Positions 18,045 to 26,912 of a stretch of DNA of 64,000 nt are shown one piece after another. The DNA comes from Streptomyces venezuelae. Its GTDB lineage: Bacteria > Actinomycetota > Actinomycetes > Streptomycetales > Streptomycetaceae. Both the position numbers and the translations under genes were made by a program. Position 1 is the stretch's first letter; every line of letters begins with the position of its first letter. The notes beneath the pieces are model-generated. The model was not told the DNA's origin, searched no databases, and saw nothing but the letters and a program-made list of their open reading frames with translations. The DNA is taken from NCBI RefSeq assembly GCF_008642295.1, contig NZ_CP029190.1, positions 2,638,001 to 2,702,000 on the forward strand, read 5' to 3'.

Positions 18045-19334
18045 TTAGCGGGCCTCGACCGGGACGAAGTCGCGCAGGACCTCGCCGGTGTAGATCTGGC
18101 GCGGGCGGCCGATGCGGGAACCCGGCTCCTTGATCATCTCGTGCCACTGGGCGATCCAGCCGGGCAGCCGGCCGAGCGCGAAGAGCACGGTGAACATCTC
18201 GGTCGGGAAGCCCATGGCCCGGTAGATCAGACCGGTGTAGAAGTCCACGTTCGGGTAGAGGTTGCGCTCGACGAAGTACTCGTCGGCCAGCGCGTGCTCC
18301 TCCAGCTTGAGCGCGATGTCGAGCAGCTCGTCGGACTTGCCGAGGGCCGAGAGGACATCGTGCGCCGCCGCCTTGATGATCTTCGCCCGGGGGTCGAAGC
18401 TCTTGTAGACGCGGTGCCCGAAGCCCATCAGGCGGACGCCGTCTTCCTTGTTCTTCACCTTGCGGATGAAGCTGTCGACGTCGCCGCCGGAGGCCTGGAT
18501 GCCCTCCAGCATCTCCAGCACCGACTGGTTGGCGCCACCGTGGAGCGGGCCCCACAGCGCGCTGATGCCGGCCGAGATCGAGGCGAACATGTTCGCCTGC
18601 GAGGAGCCGACCAGGCGGACCGTGGAGGTGGAGCAGTTCTGCTCGTGGTCCGCGTGCAGGATGAGGAGCTTGTCGAGCGCGTTGACCACGACCGGGTCGA
18701 GCTCGTACTCCTGGGCCGGCACGGAGAAGGTCATGCGCAGGAAGTTCTCGACGTAGCCGAGGTCGTTGCGCGGGTAGACCACCGGGTGGCCGACCGACTT
18801 CTTGTACGCGTACGCGGCGATCGTCGGGAGCTTGGCCAGCAGCCGGATCGTCGAGAGGTGGCGCTGCTTCTCGTCGAACGGGTTGTGGCTGTCCTGGTAG
18901 AACGTGGACAGCGCGCTGACCACGGAGGACAGCATCGCCATCGGGTGCGCGTCGCGCGGGAAGCCGTCGTAGAACCGCTTGACGTCCTCGTGCAGCAGCG
19001 TGTGCTGGGTGATCTCGTTGCGGAACGACGCGAGCTGGTCGACGGTCGGCAGCTCCCCGTTGATCAGCAGGTAGGCGACCTCGATGAAGGTCGACCGCTC
19101 CGCCAGCTGCTCGATCGGGTAACCGCGGTAGCGCAGGATGCCCTGCTCGCCGTCGAGGTAGGTGATCGCGGATTTATAGGCGGCGGTGTTTCCGTAGCCG
19201 CTGTCCAGGGTGACCAGCCCGGTCTGAGCCCGGAGCTTCGAGATGTCGAAGCCCTTGTCACCGACGGTGCTCTCGACCACCGGGTAGGTGTATTCACCGT
19301 CCGCGTACCGCAGTACTACAGAGTTGTCGCTCAC
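18045..19334 (-). CDS. gltA: citrate synthase (type II)
   Basis: A 429-residue citrate synthase, condensing acetyl-CoA and oxaloacetate at the entry of the TCA cycle. The length and N-terminal beta domain (VVLRYADGEYTYPVVESTVG) fit the hexameric NADH-sensitive type. The catalytic segments are visible: LHADHEQNCSTSTVR and GPLHGGANQ near residues 230-270, and MGFGHRVYK near 305. I chose GTG 19334 (VSDNSVVLRY); the longer open frame upstream has no family similarity. It stands alone between a hairpin and a 182-bp upstream region. Confidence 0.93.
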   Translation of the reverse strand: MSDNSVVLRYADGEYTYPVVESTVGDKGFDISKLRAQTGLVTLDSGYGNTAAYKSAITYLDGEQGILRYRGYPIEQLAERSTFIEVAYLLINGELPTVDQLASFRNEITQHTLLHEDVKRFYDGFPRDAHPMAMLSSVVSALSTFYQDSHNPFDEKQRHLSTIRLLAKLPTIAAYAYKKSVGHPVVYPRNDLGYVENFLRMTFSVPAQEYELDPVVVNALDKLLILHADHEQNCSTSTVRLVGSSQANMFASISAGISALWGPLHGGANQSVLEMLEGIQASGGDVDSFIRKVKNKEDGVRLMGFGHRVYKSFDPRAKIIKAAAHDVLSALGKSDELLDIALKLEEHALADEYFVERNLYPNVDFYTGLIYRAMGFPTEMFTVLFALGRLPGWIAQWHEMIKEPGSRIGRPRQIYTGEVLRDFVPVEAR

Positions 19335-19516
19335 GTCATCCCTCACCGACGTAGTGCCTCTTCTTCGAGGTGCCCTGACTGCCTCTACCTTCCCCCATTT
19401 GGCGCAGGAGAGTGCACTCGGGGTCGGCTTTTGGTGCTTCTGACGGCACTGAGTGCCGCCAACCCGCCCATCCTGCCCCGTCCGCGCCACTGTCGAAACC
19501 CTAGATGATCGATCAT

Positions 19517-21745
19517 CTAGGTGATGTTTCCCACCGGTATCCGGCCGGACAGTCGGTGAGCCACCGCCGTGTACCTCCTGCCTGCGGAAACCGTACGCAC
19601 AGCCTGGCCGAGGGCCTTACGGGACCCGACGAGGACGACGAGTTTCTTCGCCCTGGTCACCGCCGTGTACAGCAGGTTCCGCTGGAGCATCATCCAAGCC
19701 CCGGTGGTGACCGGTATCACCACTGCGGGATATTCACTCCCCTGGGAACGGTGGATGGTGACGGCATAGGCGTGGGCGAGCTCGTCCAGCTCGGTGAACT
19801 CGTATTCCACTTCCTCGTCCTCGTCGGTGCGCACGGTCAGCTTCTGCTCGTCCGGGTCGAGCCCGATGACCACGCCCACGGTGCCGTTGAAGACGCCGTT
19901 GGCTCCCTTCTCGTAGTTGTTGCGGATCTGCGTGACCTTGTCCCCCACCCGGAAGACCCGCCCGCCGAACCGCTTCTCCGGCAGCTCTGGCCGCGCCGGG
20001 GTGATGGCCTGCTGGAGCAGGCCGTTGAGGGTGCCGGCGCCGGCCGGTCCCCGGTGCATGGGCGCCAGGACCTGAATGTCCCGGCGCGGGTCCAGGCCGA
20101 ATCGGGCGGGAATCCGGCGGGCGGCGACATCCACCGTGAGCCGCCCGGCCTCCTCGGTGTCCTCCTCGGCGAACAGGAAGAAGTCCGGCAGCCCATCGGT
20201 CAGGGGCGGCAGCCCGGTGTTGATGCGGTGGGCATTGGTCACCACCCCGGACTGCTGGGCCTGCCGGAAGATCCGGGTGAGCCGCACGGCCGGCACCGGC
20301 CCGCCCTCGGCCAGCAGGTCCCGGAGCACCTCCCCGGCCCCCACCGAGGGCAGCTGGTCCACATCCCCCACGAGCAGCAGATGGGCACCCGGTGCCACCG
20401 CCTTGACCAGCTTGTTGGCCAGCAGCAGGTCCAGCATGGAGGCCTCGTCGACCACCACCAGGTCCGCGTCCAGCGGACGGTCCCGGTCGTACGCCGCATC
20501 GCCGCCCGGTTTGAGCTCCAGCAGCCGGTGCACCGTGGAGGCCTCCGCCCCGGTCAGCTCCGACAGCCGTTTGGCGGCCCTCCCCGTGGGGGCGGCGAGC
20601 ACCACCTTGGCCTTCTTGGCCCGCGCCAGCTCCACGATCGAGCGGACGGTGAAGGACTTCCCGCAGCCCGGCCCGCCGGTGAGCACCGCCACCCGGCGGG
20701 TCAGCGCCAGCTTCACCGCCTCCCGCTGCTCGGCCGCCAGCTGGGCCCCGGTCCGCCCGGCGAGCCAGCCCAGCGCCTTGTCCCAGTCCACCTCGCGGAA
20801 GGCCGGCATCCGGTCCTCCTCGGCGTACAGCAGGCGGCGCAGCTGCCCGGTCAGCGACAGCTCGGCCCGGTGGAAGGGCACCAGGTACACCGCGGTGAGC
20901 GGCGGACCGCCCTCCGGATCCGGCACCGGCTCCCGGACCACCCCCTCCTCGTCCGCGGCGAGTTCGGCCAGGCATTCGATGACGAGTCCGGTGTCCACCT
21001 GGAGCAGCTTCACCCCGTCGGCGATGAGCCGCTCCTCGGGCAGGAAGCAGTGGCCCTGGTCGGCGGACTGGGAGAGGGCGTACTGCAGGCCGGCCTTGAC
21101 CCGCTCGGGGCTGTCGTGCGGAATGCCGACGGCCTGGGCGATCCGGTCCGCGGTGAGGAAGCCGATGCCCCAGACGTCGGCGGCGAGCCGGTAGGGCTGG
21201 TTCTTCACCACCGAGATGGAGGCGTCCCCGTACTTCTTGTAGATGCGGACCGCGATGGAGGTGGAGACGCCGACGCCCTGGAGGAAGACCATGACCTCCT
21301 TGATGGCCTTCTGCTCCTCCCAGGCGGCGCCGATCAGCTTCGTCCGCTTGGGCCCCAGACCCGGCACCTCGATCAGCCGTTTCGGCTCCGTCTCGATGAC
21401 GTTCAGGGTCTCGGTGCCGAAGTGTTCGACGATCCGGTCGGCGATCTTCGGGCCGATGCCCTTGATCAGGCCGGAGCCGAGGTAGCGGCGGATGCCCTGG
21501 ACGGTGGCCGGCAGCACGGTGCGGTAGTTCTCCACGGTGAACTGCCTGCCGTACTGCGGGTGGGAGCCCCAGCGGCCCTCCATCCGCAGCGATTCGCCGG
21601 GCTGCGCGCCGAGCAGCGCACCGACCACCGTGAGGAGGTCCGCGCCACCGCGGCCGGTGTCGACCCGGGCGACGGTGTAGCCGCTCTCCTCGTTGGCGTA
21701 CGTGATCCGCTCGAGCACCCCTTCGAGCACTGCCATGTTGGACAT
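19517..21745 (-). CDS. recD2: RecD2-type ATP-dependent DNA helicase
   Basis: A 742-residue superfamily 1B 5'-3' helicase. It has the long N-terminal extension that defines RecD2: an OB-like region (residues 1-85) then helix-hairpin-helix segments (GSGLIKGIGPKIADRIV, LIEVPGLGPKRTKLI). The helicase core has Walker A GGPGCGKSF near 360, VVDEASM near 440, and the C-terminal IHRSQGSEYPAVVIP and NLLYTAVTRAKKLVVLVG motifs. RecD2 acts without RecBC, in repair and replication-fork maintenance. ATG 21745 is used; a second Met three codons on is possible. Confidence 0.92.
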   Translation of the reverse strand: MSNMAVLEGVLERITYANEESGYTVARVDTGRGGADLLTVVGALLGAQPGESLRMEGRWGSHPQYGRQFTVENYRTVLPATVQGIRRYLGSGLIKGIGPKIADRIVEHFGTETLNVIETEPKRLIEVPGLGPKRTKLIGAAWEEQKAIKEVMVFLQGVGVSTSIAVRIYKKYGDASISVVKNQPYRLAADVWGIGFLTADRIAQAVGIPHDSPERVKAGLQYALSQSADQGHCFLPEERLIADGVKLLQVDTGLVIECLAELAADEEGVVREPVPDPEGGPPLTAVYLVPFHRAELSLTGQLRRLLYAEEDRMPAFREVDWDKALGWLAGRTGAQLAAEQREAVKLALTRRVAVLTGGPGCGKSFTVRSIVELARAKKAKVVLAAPTGRAAKRLSELTGAEASTVHRLLELKPGGDAAYDRDRPLDADLVVVDEASMLDLLLANKLVKAVAPGAHLLLVGDVDQLPSVGAGEVLRDLLAEGGPVPAVRLTRIFRQAQQSGVVTNAHRINTGLPPLTDGLPDFFLFAEEDTEEAGRLTVDVAARRIPARFGLDPRRDIQVLAPMHRGPAGAGTLNGLLQQAITPARPELPEKRFGGRVFRVGDKVTQIRNNYEKGANGVFNGTVGVVIGLDPDEQKLTVRTDEDEEVEYEFTELDELAHAYAVTIHRSQGSEYPAVVIPVTTGAWMMLQRNLLYTAVTRAKKLVVLVGSRKALGQAVRTVSAGRRYTAVAHRLSGRIPVGNIT

Positions 21746-21812
21746 GGCACGACGTTACCGCCGTGGGCCGACAGCCCGTCGGGCCTGTGGACAACCCCGG
21801 GAGCAACACCAA

Positions 21813-21840
21813 GGGGGCCCGGCCTGATGGCCGGACCCCC
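21813..21840. other. stem-loop in the recD2/DUF937 divergent region
   Basis: GGGGG-C-CCGGCC, loop TGAT, GGCCGG-A-CCCCC: a 12-bp stem with one C-A mismatch. It sits between divergent starts, so it is not at the end of either gene. It may be a leader attenuator, a terminator of upstream antisense transcription, or chance. Confidence 0.45.
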
Positions 21841-22011
21841 TCACGGTTACCCCTCCCGTGCCGGACTTCCCGATCCCCCCGGATCCTCCCCCGGAAGTAC
21901 CGACGCAACGTATGACCCTCGATCCGGGCAGACGGTTGCACGCCGAATCGGAGATTTATTTTTCCGTGACCCAAGGTGCCGTCAAAAGCACGCAGCCGTA
22001 GCGTTTCCGGC

Positions 22012-22488
22012 ATGAGCGAACCCTCACTCCAGGACGACGTACTCCACGAGCTCGGCGACGACCGGCTCACCGAGATCGCGACCCTGCTCGGCACCGACGC
22101 CGTCGGGGCCCGGGAGGCCGTCGCCACCACCGTCGACACCATGACCGGGGACCTCCGCCGGACGGCCGACGCGGACGACGACGACGGCCGGGAGGTCCGG
22201 GCCGCCCTCGCGGAGGTCTCCGAACCCCGCCCCCAGGGCGTGGCCACCCTCGGCGGCGGCCTGCTCGGCGGCGGCATCATGGCCGGGGTGCTCGCCAAGG
22301 CCGCCAAGCCGGTCGCCAACGCCGTCGCGAAGAAGACCGGTCTCCCGGTACCCGTCGTCGGCAAGGTGATCGAGATGCTGATCCCGGTGATGCTGGCCGT
22401 CTTCGCCAAACGCGCGGCCGGCAAGGGCCCTTCCGTCGAGTCCGACCTCGGCGACCTGCTGGGCACCGTCCTCGGCGGCAAGAAGTAG
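22012..22488 (+). CDS. DUF937 family protein
   Basis: A 158-residue protein: an N-terminal acidic helical part (DDVLHELGDDRLTEIATLLGTD), then a Gly-rich turn region (GVATLGGGLLGGGIMAGVLAKAA) and a hydrophobic segment (VGKVIEMLIPVMLAVFA) followed by a GDLLGTVLGGKK tail. This is the usual layout of DUF937 proteins, whose function is unknown. ATG 22012 is chosen because the DUF937 fold begins there. Confidence 0.78.
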   Translation: MSEPSLQDDVLHELGDDRLTEIATLLGTDAVGAREAVATTVDTMTGDLRRTADADDDDGREVRAALAEVSEPRPQGVATLGGGLLGGGIMAGVLAKAAKPVANAVAKKTGLPVPVVGKVIEMLIPVMLAVFAKRAAGKGPSVESDLGDLLGTVLGGKK

Positions 22489-22534
22489 CCGGCTACCGGG
22501 GCCCGCCGGTGCCCGGCCGCCTACAGTTGTCCCC

Positions 22535-23044
22535 ATGGCTGAGAAGGTGCGCCTCCGCGACCCGGAGCCCGGCGACCTGGGCTGGATCGTCCAGCGGCAC
22601 GGCGCGCTGTACGCCGCCGAGTACGGCTGGAACACCGACTTCGAGGGCCTGGTCGCGAGAATCGTCGCCGACTTCGCCCAGGACCACGACCCGCATCTGG
22701 AGCGGGTGTGGATCGCCGAGCTGGACGGACGCCCGGCCGGCTCGGTGATGTGCGTACGGGAGGACGGGGCGCCCGGCACGGCGCGGCTGCGCCTGCTGCT
22801 GGTGGAGCCGGAGGCCCGCGGCCACGGCATCGGCGCCCTGCTGGTGGACACGGTGGTGGAGTTCGCCCGTTCGGTCGGCTACCGCGAGCTGGTGCTCTGG
22901 ACCAACGACGTGCTGGCCTCGGCCCGTTCCCTCTACGAGCGCGCCGGGTTCACCCTCATCGCCGAGAAGGAGCACCGCTCGTACGGGGTGACCCTGACCG
23001 GCCAGGACTGGCGGCTGCCGCTCCAGGAGAGCTCCCCGCGCTGA
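22535..23044 (+). CDS. GNAT family N-acetyltransferase
   Basis: A 169-residue single-domain GNAT. The acetyl-CoA pyrophosphate loop is EARGHGIGALLVD near residues 93-105, preceded by the beta-4 strand LRLLLVEP, and the final helix has SARSLYERAGFTLIAEKEH. The first line (RDPEPGDLGWIVQRHGALYAAEYGW) is typical of the MarR-associated GNAT group. Its last 89 bp overlap the convergent EamA gene on the other strand. Confidence 0.88.
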   Translation: MAEKVRLRDPEPGDLGWIVQRHGALYAAEYGWNTDFEGLVARIVADFAQDHDPHLERVWIAELDGRPAGSVMCVREDGAPGTARLRLLLVEPEARGHGIGALLVDTVVEFARSVGYRELVLWTNDVLASARSLYERAGFTLIAEKEHRSYGVTLTGQDWRLPLQESSPR

Positions 23045-23960
23045 CCCCGGCGGGCGGTGCCGGGACCGCGGAGTCCGGTGCCGGGACCCCGGCCGGCCGC
23101 GCCGGGGCGCTGCCCCCGAACGAGGTCAGCGCGACCCCGCCGACCAGCAGCACCGCCGCCGCCCAGCGCAGCCCGGACACCCCCTCGCCCAGCACCAGGG
23201 CCGCCGAGGACATCCCGAAGACCGGCACCAGCAGCGAGAACGGTGCCACCGAGGTGGCCGGGTAGCGGCGCAGCAGGTACCCCCAGGCGCCGAAGCCGAC
23301 CACGGTGGAGATCCAGGCGACGTAGGCGATGACCCCCACCCCGGACCAGTCCAGGGCGCGCAGCGCGGCCAGGTCCCGGTCCGGCCCCTCCAGCAGCAGC
23401 GAGAGCGCGAGCAGCGGCAGCACCGGCACGGTGCACACCCACACCATGAAGTTGAGCGCGTCGGGCGGGGCGGCCTTGCGGGTGAGCACGTTCGACACGC
23501 CCCAGCAGAGGGCGGCGCCGACCACCAGGGTGAAGCCCAGTACGGGACCGGAGGCGCCCTCGTCCACGGCGGCCACCCCGATCCCGGCCAGCGCCACCGC
23601 CATCCCGAGCAGCCGCACCCGGCCGGGCCGTTCGCCGAGCACCACCGCGGCGAACACGGCCGTGAACACCGCCTGGACCTGGAGCACCAGGGAGGACAGG
23701 CCGGCCGGCATCCCGGCGTCCATACCGGTGAAGAGCAGCCCGAACTTGGCGATCCCCAGGGCCAGGCCGACACCCAGCACCCACCTCCAGGCCACCTTGG
23801 GGCGGCCGACGAAGAACACCGCGGGGAGGGCGGCGACCAGGAACCGGAGGGCGGACAGCAACAGGGGCGGGAAGTGGTCGAGTCCGATCTCGATGACGAC
23901 GAAGTTGAACCCCCAGACGGCGGCGACGAGCACGGCGAGGGCGGTGTGTACGGGGCGCAT
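22956..23960 (-). CDS. EamA/DMT family transporter
   Basis: A 334-residue drug/metabolite transporter with ten hydrophobic helices in two EamA repeats (about residues 5-135 and 145-285), then a Pro/Ala/Gly-rich cytoplasmic tail of about 45 residues whose codons overlap the 3' end of the GNAT gene. Homologues such as YdcZ/RhtA/EamA export amino acids or purines. MRPVHTALAVL at 23960 is taken as the start; an earlier ATG at 23993 is possible. Divergent from a LysR regulator that probably controls it. Confidence 0.85.
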   Translation of the reverse strand: MRPVHTALAVLVAAVWGFNFVVIEIGLDHFPPLLLSALRFLVAALPAVFFVGRPKVAWRWVLGVGLALGIAKFGLLFTGMDAGMPAGLSSLVLQVQAVFTAVFAAVVLGERPGRVRLLGMAVALAGIGVAAVDEGASGPVLGFTLVVGAALCWGVSNVLTRKAAPPDALNFMVWVCTVPVLPLLALSLLLEGPDRDLAALRALDWSGVGVIAYVAWISTVVGFGAWGYLLRRYPATSVAPFSLLVPVFGMSSAALVLGEGVSGLRWAAAVLLVGGVALTSFGGSAPARPAGVPAPDSAVPAPPAGVSAGSSPGAAAASPGRSGSPRTSGAPSRR

Positions 23961-23983
23961 GTACCGAGCATCGGTGCGCACAT

Positions 23984-24025
23984 CATGTAGCACCAGCGCG
24001 AGTTCCTTCGCTGTTGGATGTAGCA
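23984..24025. promoter_or_regulatory. direct repeat in the LysR/EamA divergent region
   Basis: ATGTAGCA occurs at about 23984 and again at about 24018, flanking AGCG-N10-CGCT-like arms. Paired half-sites between a LysR gene and its divergent target are the usual arrangement for this family, but the consensus is not certain here. Confidence 0.4.
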
Positions 24026-24064
24026 GTGCTTACGAATCCTGCGCTGGGCGCCTACCCTGGCCGC

Positions 24065-24970
24065 ATGCTCGATCTCGCCCGGCTGCGCGCCCTGCACGCC
24101 GTCGCCCTGCACGGTTCGGTCGCGGGCGCGGCGGCGGCCCTCGGCTACACCCCGTCCGCCGTCTCCCAGCAGATCGCCAAGCTGGAACGCGAGACCCGGA
24201 CCACGCTGCTGGAGCGGCGCGGGCGCGGGATCGCGCTCACCGAGGAGGCGCAGCATCTGGCGGACACCGCACAGCAGCTGCTGGCCATCATGGAGCGGGC
24301 CGAAACCACGCTGGAGGAGCGGCGGGGGCAGCCGGGCGGCCTGCTGCGGGTGGCCGCGTTCGCCTCCGCCGCGCGCGGCCTGCTGCCGGGTGTGCTGGCC
24401 GGACTCGCGGTCCGGCACCCCGCGCTGGACATCCGCCTGACCGAGGTGGATCCGCATCTGTCGGTGGACCTGGTGGCCCGGGGGGTCACGGATCTGGCGG
24501 TCGCGCACGACTGGGACATCGCCCCGCTGCCGGCCCCGGACGGGGTGAAGCAGGCCTTCATCGGGGCGGAGCGGTGCGATCTGATCGTGCCGGAGGGGCA
24601 CGCCTTCGCCGGGCGGGCCGAGGTCCGCCGGGAGGAGCTCGGCGGACAGCGGTGGGTCTGCCAGCCGCCCGGGCGGGTCTGCCACGACTGGCTGGTACGG
24701 ACGCTGCGGTCGGCCGGGTTCGAGCCGGATCTGGTGCATGTGGCGGAGGAGAACCACACGCTGATCGCGCTGGTGGCGGCGGGGCTGGGAGTGGCGGTGG
24801 TACCGCGGCTGGGGACCGGGCCGCTGCCGAGCGGCGCGGTGTCCGTACCGCTGGAGCCGGCGCCGGTGCGGAGGGTGTACGCGTTGTGGCGGAGCGGGGC
24901 CGCCCGGCGGCCCGCGATCACCGAGACGGTCCGCGCGCTCCAGGCCCACTGGCCCCCGCCGGGCTGCTGA
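24065..24970 (+). CDS. LysR family transcriptional regulator
   Basis: A 301-residue LysR protein: N-terminal HTH (LARLRALHAVALHGSVAGAAAALGYTPSAVSQQIAKLE, residues 4-42), linker helix, and two-lobed periplasmic-binding-like effector domain (about 90-290). ATG 24065 is preferred: TACCCT lies six bases upstream, the leaderless arrangement. It is divergent from the EamA exporter gene and probably regulates it in response to an exported metabolite. Confidence 0.88.
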   Translation: MLDLARLRALHAVALHGSVAGAAAALGYTPSAVSQQIAKLERETRTTLLERRGRGIALTEEAQHLADTAQQLLAIMERAETTLEERRGQPGGLLRVAAFASAARGLLPGVLAGLAVRHPALDIRLTEVDPHLSVDLVARGVTDLAVAHDWDIAPLPAPDGVKQAFIGAERCDLIVPEGHAFAGRAEVRREELGGQRWVCQPPGRVCHDWLVRTLRSAGFEPDLVHVAEENHTLIALVAAGLGVAVVPRLGTGPLPSGAVSVPLEPAPVRRVYALWRSGAARRPAITETVRALQAHWPPPGC

Positions 24971-25078
24971 CCCGGCCCCCCGCCCCTTCCCGAAACCGGA
25001 GGTGCGCTCGAACGCCGCGCGGGCCGGTATCACCGCGCAATACCGCCCCGCCGACGCCCACGGCGGTAGCGTGCCCGG

Positions 25079-26902
25079 GTGCCGAATCTTGCGCCGAAAC
25101 GTGCGTCGCGTCGCAGTCTGCTCGCCGCTGCCGCCGCCCTGGCTGCCGGGGCGGCAGCGGCCGTCCCCCGCCGCGCGGCCGGGGAACCGCCCCCGGACGA
25201 CGGCCGGAACGCGGGCCCCGCGCACCGCCCGCAGCAGTTGCTGGCCCGGATGAGCCTGGCCGAGAAGGTCGGCCAGCTGTTCGTCAGCCGGGCGTACGGG
25301 CATTCGGCGACCGACCCGGAGCCGGCCGACGCCGAGGCCAATCTGACGCACTTCGGGGTCCGCACCGCCGCCGAGCTCGTCGCCCGGTACCACCTCGGCG
25401 GGGTCATCTACTTCGCCTGGGCCCACAACACCCGCACCCCGCCGCAGATCGCCGGCCTCTCCAACGGCCTGCAGCGCGCCGCACTGGCCGGCCCCGCCCG
25501 CATCCCGCTGCTGATCTCGACCGACCAGGAGCACGGGATCATCGCCCGGATCGGCAAGCCGGCCACCCTGCTGCCCGGCGCGATGGCCCTCGGTGCCGGG
25601 GGTTCCACGGCCGCCGCCCGCCGCGCCGCCCGGATCGCCGGCACCGAACTGGCGGCCCTCGGCATCCGCCAGGACTACGCCCCGGTGGCCGATGTCAATG
25701 TCAACCCGGCCAACCCGGTCATCGGCGTACGGTCCTTCGGCTCGGACCCGCGCGCGGTCGCGGAGCTGGCCGCCGCCCAGGTGCGCGGCTACCAGGGGGC
25801 CGGCATCGCGGCCACCGCCAAGCACTTCCCGGGGCACGGGGACACCGCCACCGACAGCCATGTCGGCCTGCCGGTGATGCACCACACCCGGGCGCAGTGG
25901 GAGGAGCTGGACGAGCCGCCGTTCCGGGCGGCGGTACGGGCGGGCGTGGACGTGATCATGACCGCGCATATCGTCGTACCGGCCCTGGATCCTTCCGGGG
26001 ACCCGGCCACCCTCTCCCGGCCCATCCTGACCGGCATCCTCCGCGAACGCCTCGGTTTCCGCGGGGTGGTGGTCACGGACGCCCTCGACATGGCCGGCGT
26101 ACGCCAGAAGTACGGTGACGACCGGGTCCCGGTGCTGGCCCTGAAGGCCGGCTGCGACCAGCTGCTCAACCCGCCGGACCTTCCCCTCGCCTACCGCAGC
26201 GTGCTGGCCGCGGTCGAGTCGGGCGAGCTGACCGAGCGGCGGATCGATGAATCGGTCCTCCGGATTCTGGAACTCAAGGCCCGGCGGGGCCTGTTCACCG
26301 ATCCGTACACCTCGCCCGAGCGGGTGACGGCCACCGTCGGCACCGCGGAGCACCTGGCAGCCGCCGACGAGATCGCCGCCGGTACGACCACACTGCTGGC
26401 CAATCCGCGGGCGCTGCTGCCGCTCGACCCGGGCACCCGGCCCCGGCTGCTGGTCACCGGCGCCGACCCGGCCTCCCCCAGCGGGACCACCGGCCCGCCG
26501 ACGGCCGTCCTGGCCCGCGAGCTGACCGCCCTGGGGTTCACCGCCACGGCGGTCCCGGCGGACCGGGCGCGGGCCGCGGCCCCCGGCCACGACGCCCTGC
26601 TGGTCTGCACCCTCAATGTGCCGGAGGGCGAGAGTCCGCAGCGCACGCTGGTGACGGAGCTGATCGCGACCGGCGTTCCGGTGGTGGGGGTGGCGATCCG
26701 GAACCCGTACGACGTGGCCCGGCTGCCGGAGTGCGCGGCGAGCGTGGCCACGTACTCCTGGACCGATGTGGAACTGCGGGCCGCCGCCCGGGTCCTGGCC
26801 GGGGCGGTACGCCCGGCCGGCCGGCTCCCGGTCCCGGTGCCCGGCCGCTACGCACTGGGCCACGGTCTCGGCTATGGAGACCGCGGCCCAGATCCTGCCT
26901 AG
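25079..26902 (+). CDS. glycoside hydrolase family 3, NagZ-like beta-N-acetylglucosaminidase, secreted
   Basis: A 607-residue GH3 enzyme. The N-terminus is a twin-arginine-type signal (RASRRSLLAAAAALAAGAAAA). The NagZ signature KHFPGHGDTATDSH lies near residues 245-258; in NagZ the His and Asp of this loop take part in acid/base catalysis. The nucleophile region VVTDALDMAGV is near 330, with the catalytic Asp. A C-terminal alpha/beta sandwich (about 430-600) follows, as in the larger actinobacterial and Bacillus members. It probably trims GlcNAc from muropeptides or chitin outside the cell. GTG 25079 looks leaderless. Confidence 0.88.
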   Translation: MPNLAPKRASRRSLLAAAAALAAGAAAAVPRRAAGEPPPDDGRNAGPAHRPQQLLARMSLAEKVGQLFVSRAYGHSATDPEPADAEANLTHFGVRTAAELVARYHLGGVIYFAWAHNTRTPPQIAGLSNGLQRAALAGPARIPLLISTDQEHGIIARIGKPATLLPGAMALGAGGSTAAARRAARIAGTELAALGIRQDYAPVADVNVNPANPVIGVRSFGSDPRAVAELAAAQVRGYQGAGIAATAKHFPGHGDTATDSHVGLPVMHHTRAQWEELDEPPFRAAVRAGVDVIMTAHIVVPALDPSGDPATLSRPILTGILRERLGFRGVVVTDALDMAGVRQKYGDDRVPVLALKAGCDQLLNPPDLPLAYRSVLAAVESGELTERRIDESVLRILELKARRGLFTDPYTSPERVTATVGTAEHLAAADEIAAGTTTLLANPRALLPLDPGTRPRLLVTGADPASPSGTTGPPTAVLARELTALGFTATAVPADRARAAAPGHDALLVCTLNVPEGESPQRTLVTELIATGVPVVGVAIRNPYDVARLPECAASVATYSWTDVELRAAARVLAGAVRPAGRLPVPVPGRYALGHGLGYGDRGPDPA

Positions 26903-26912
26903 CGGGAGCGGA

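Noticed and set aside
19517..21745. RecBCD component
   Set aside because: No recB/recC nearby and the long HhH N-terminus marks RecD2.
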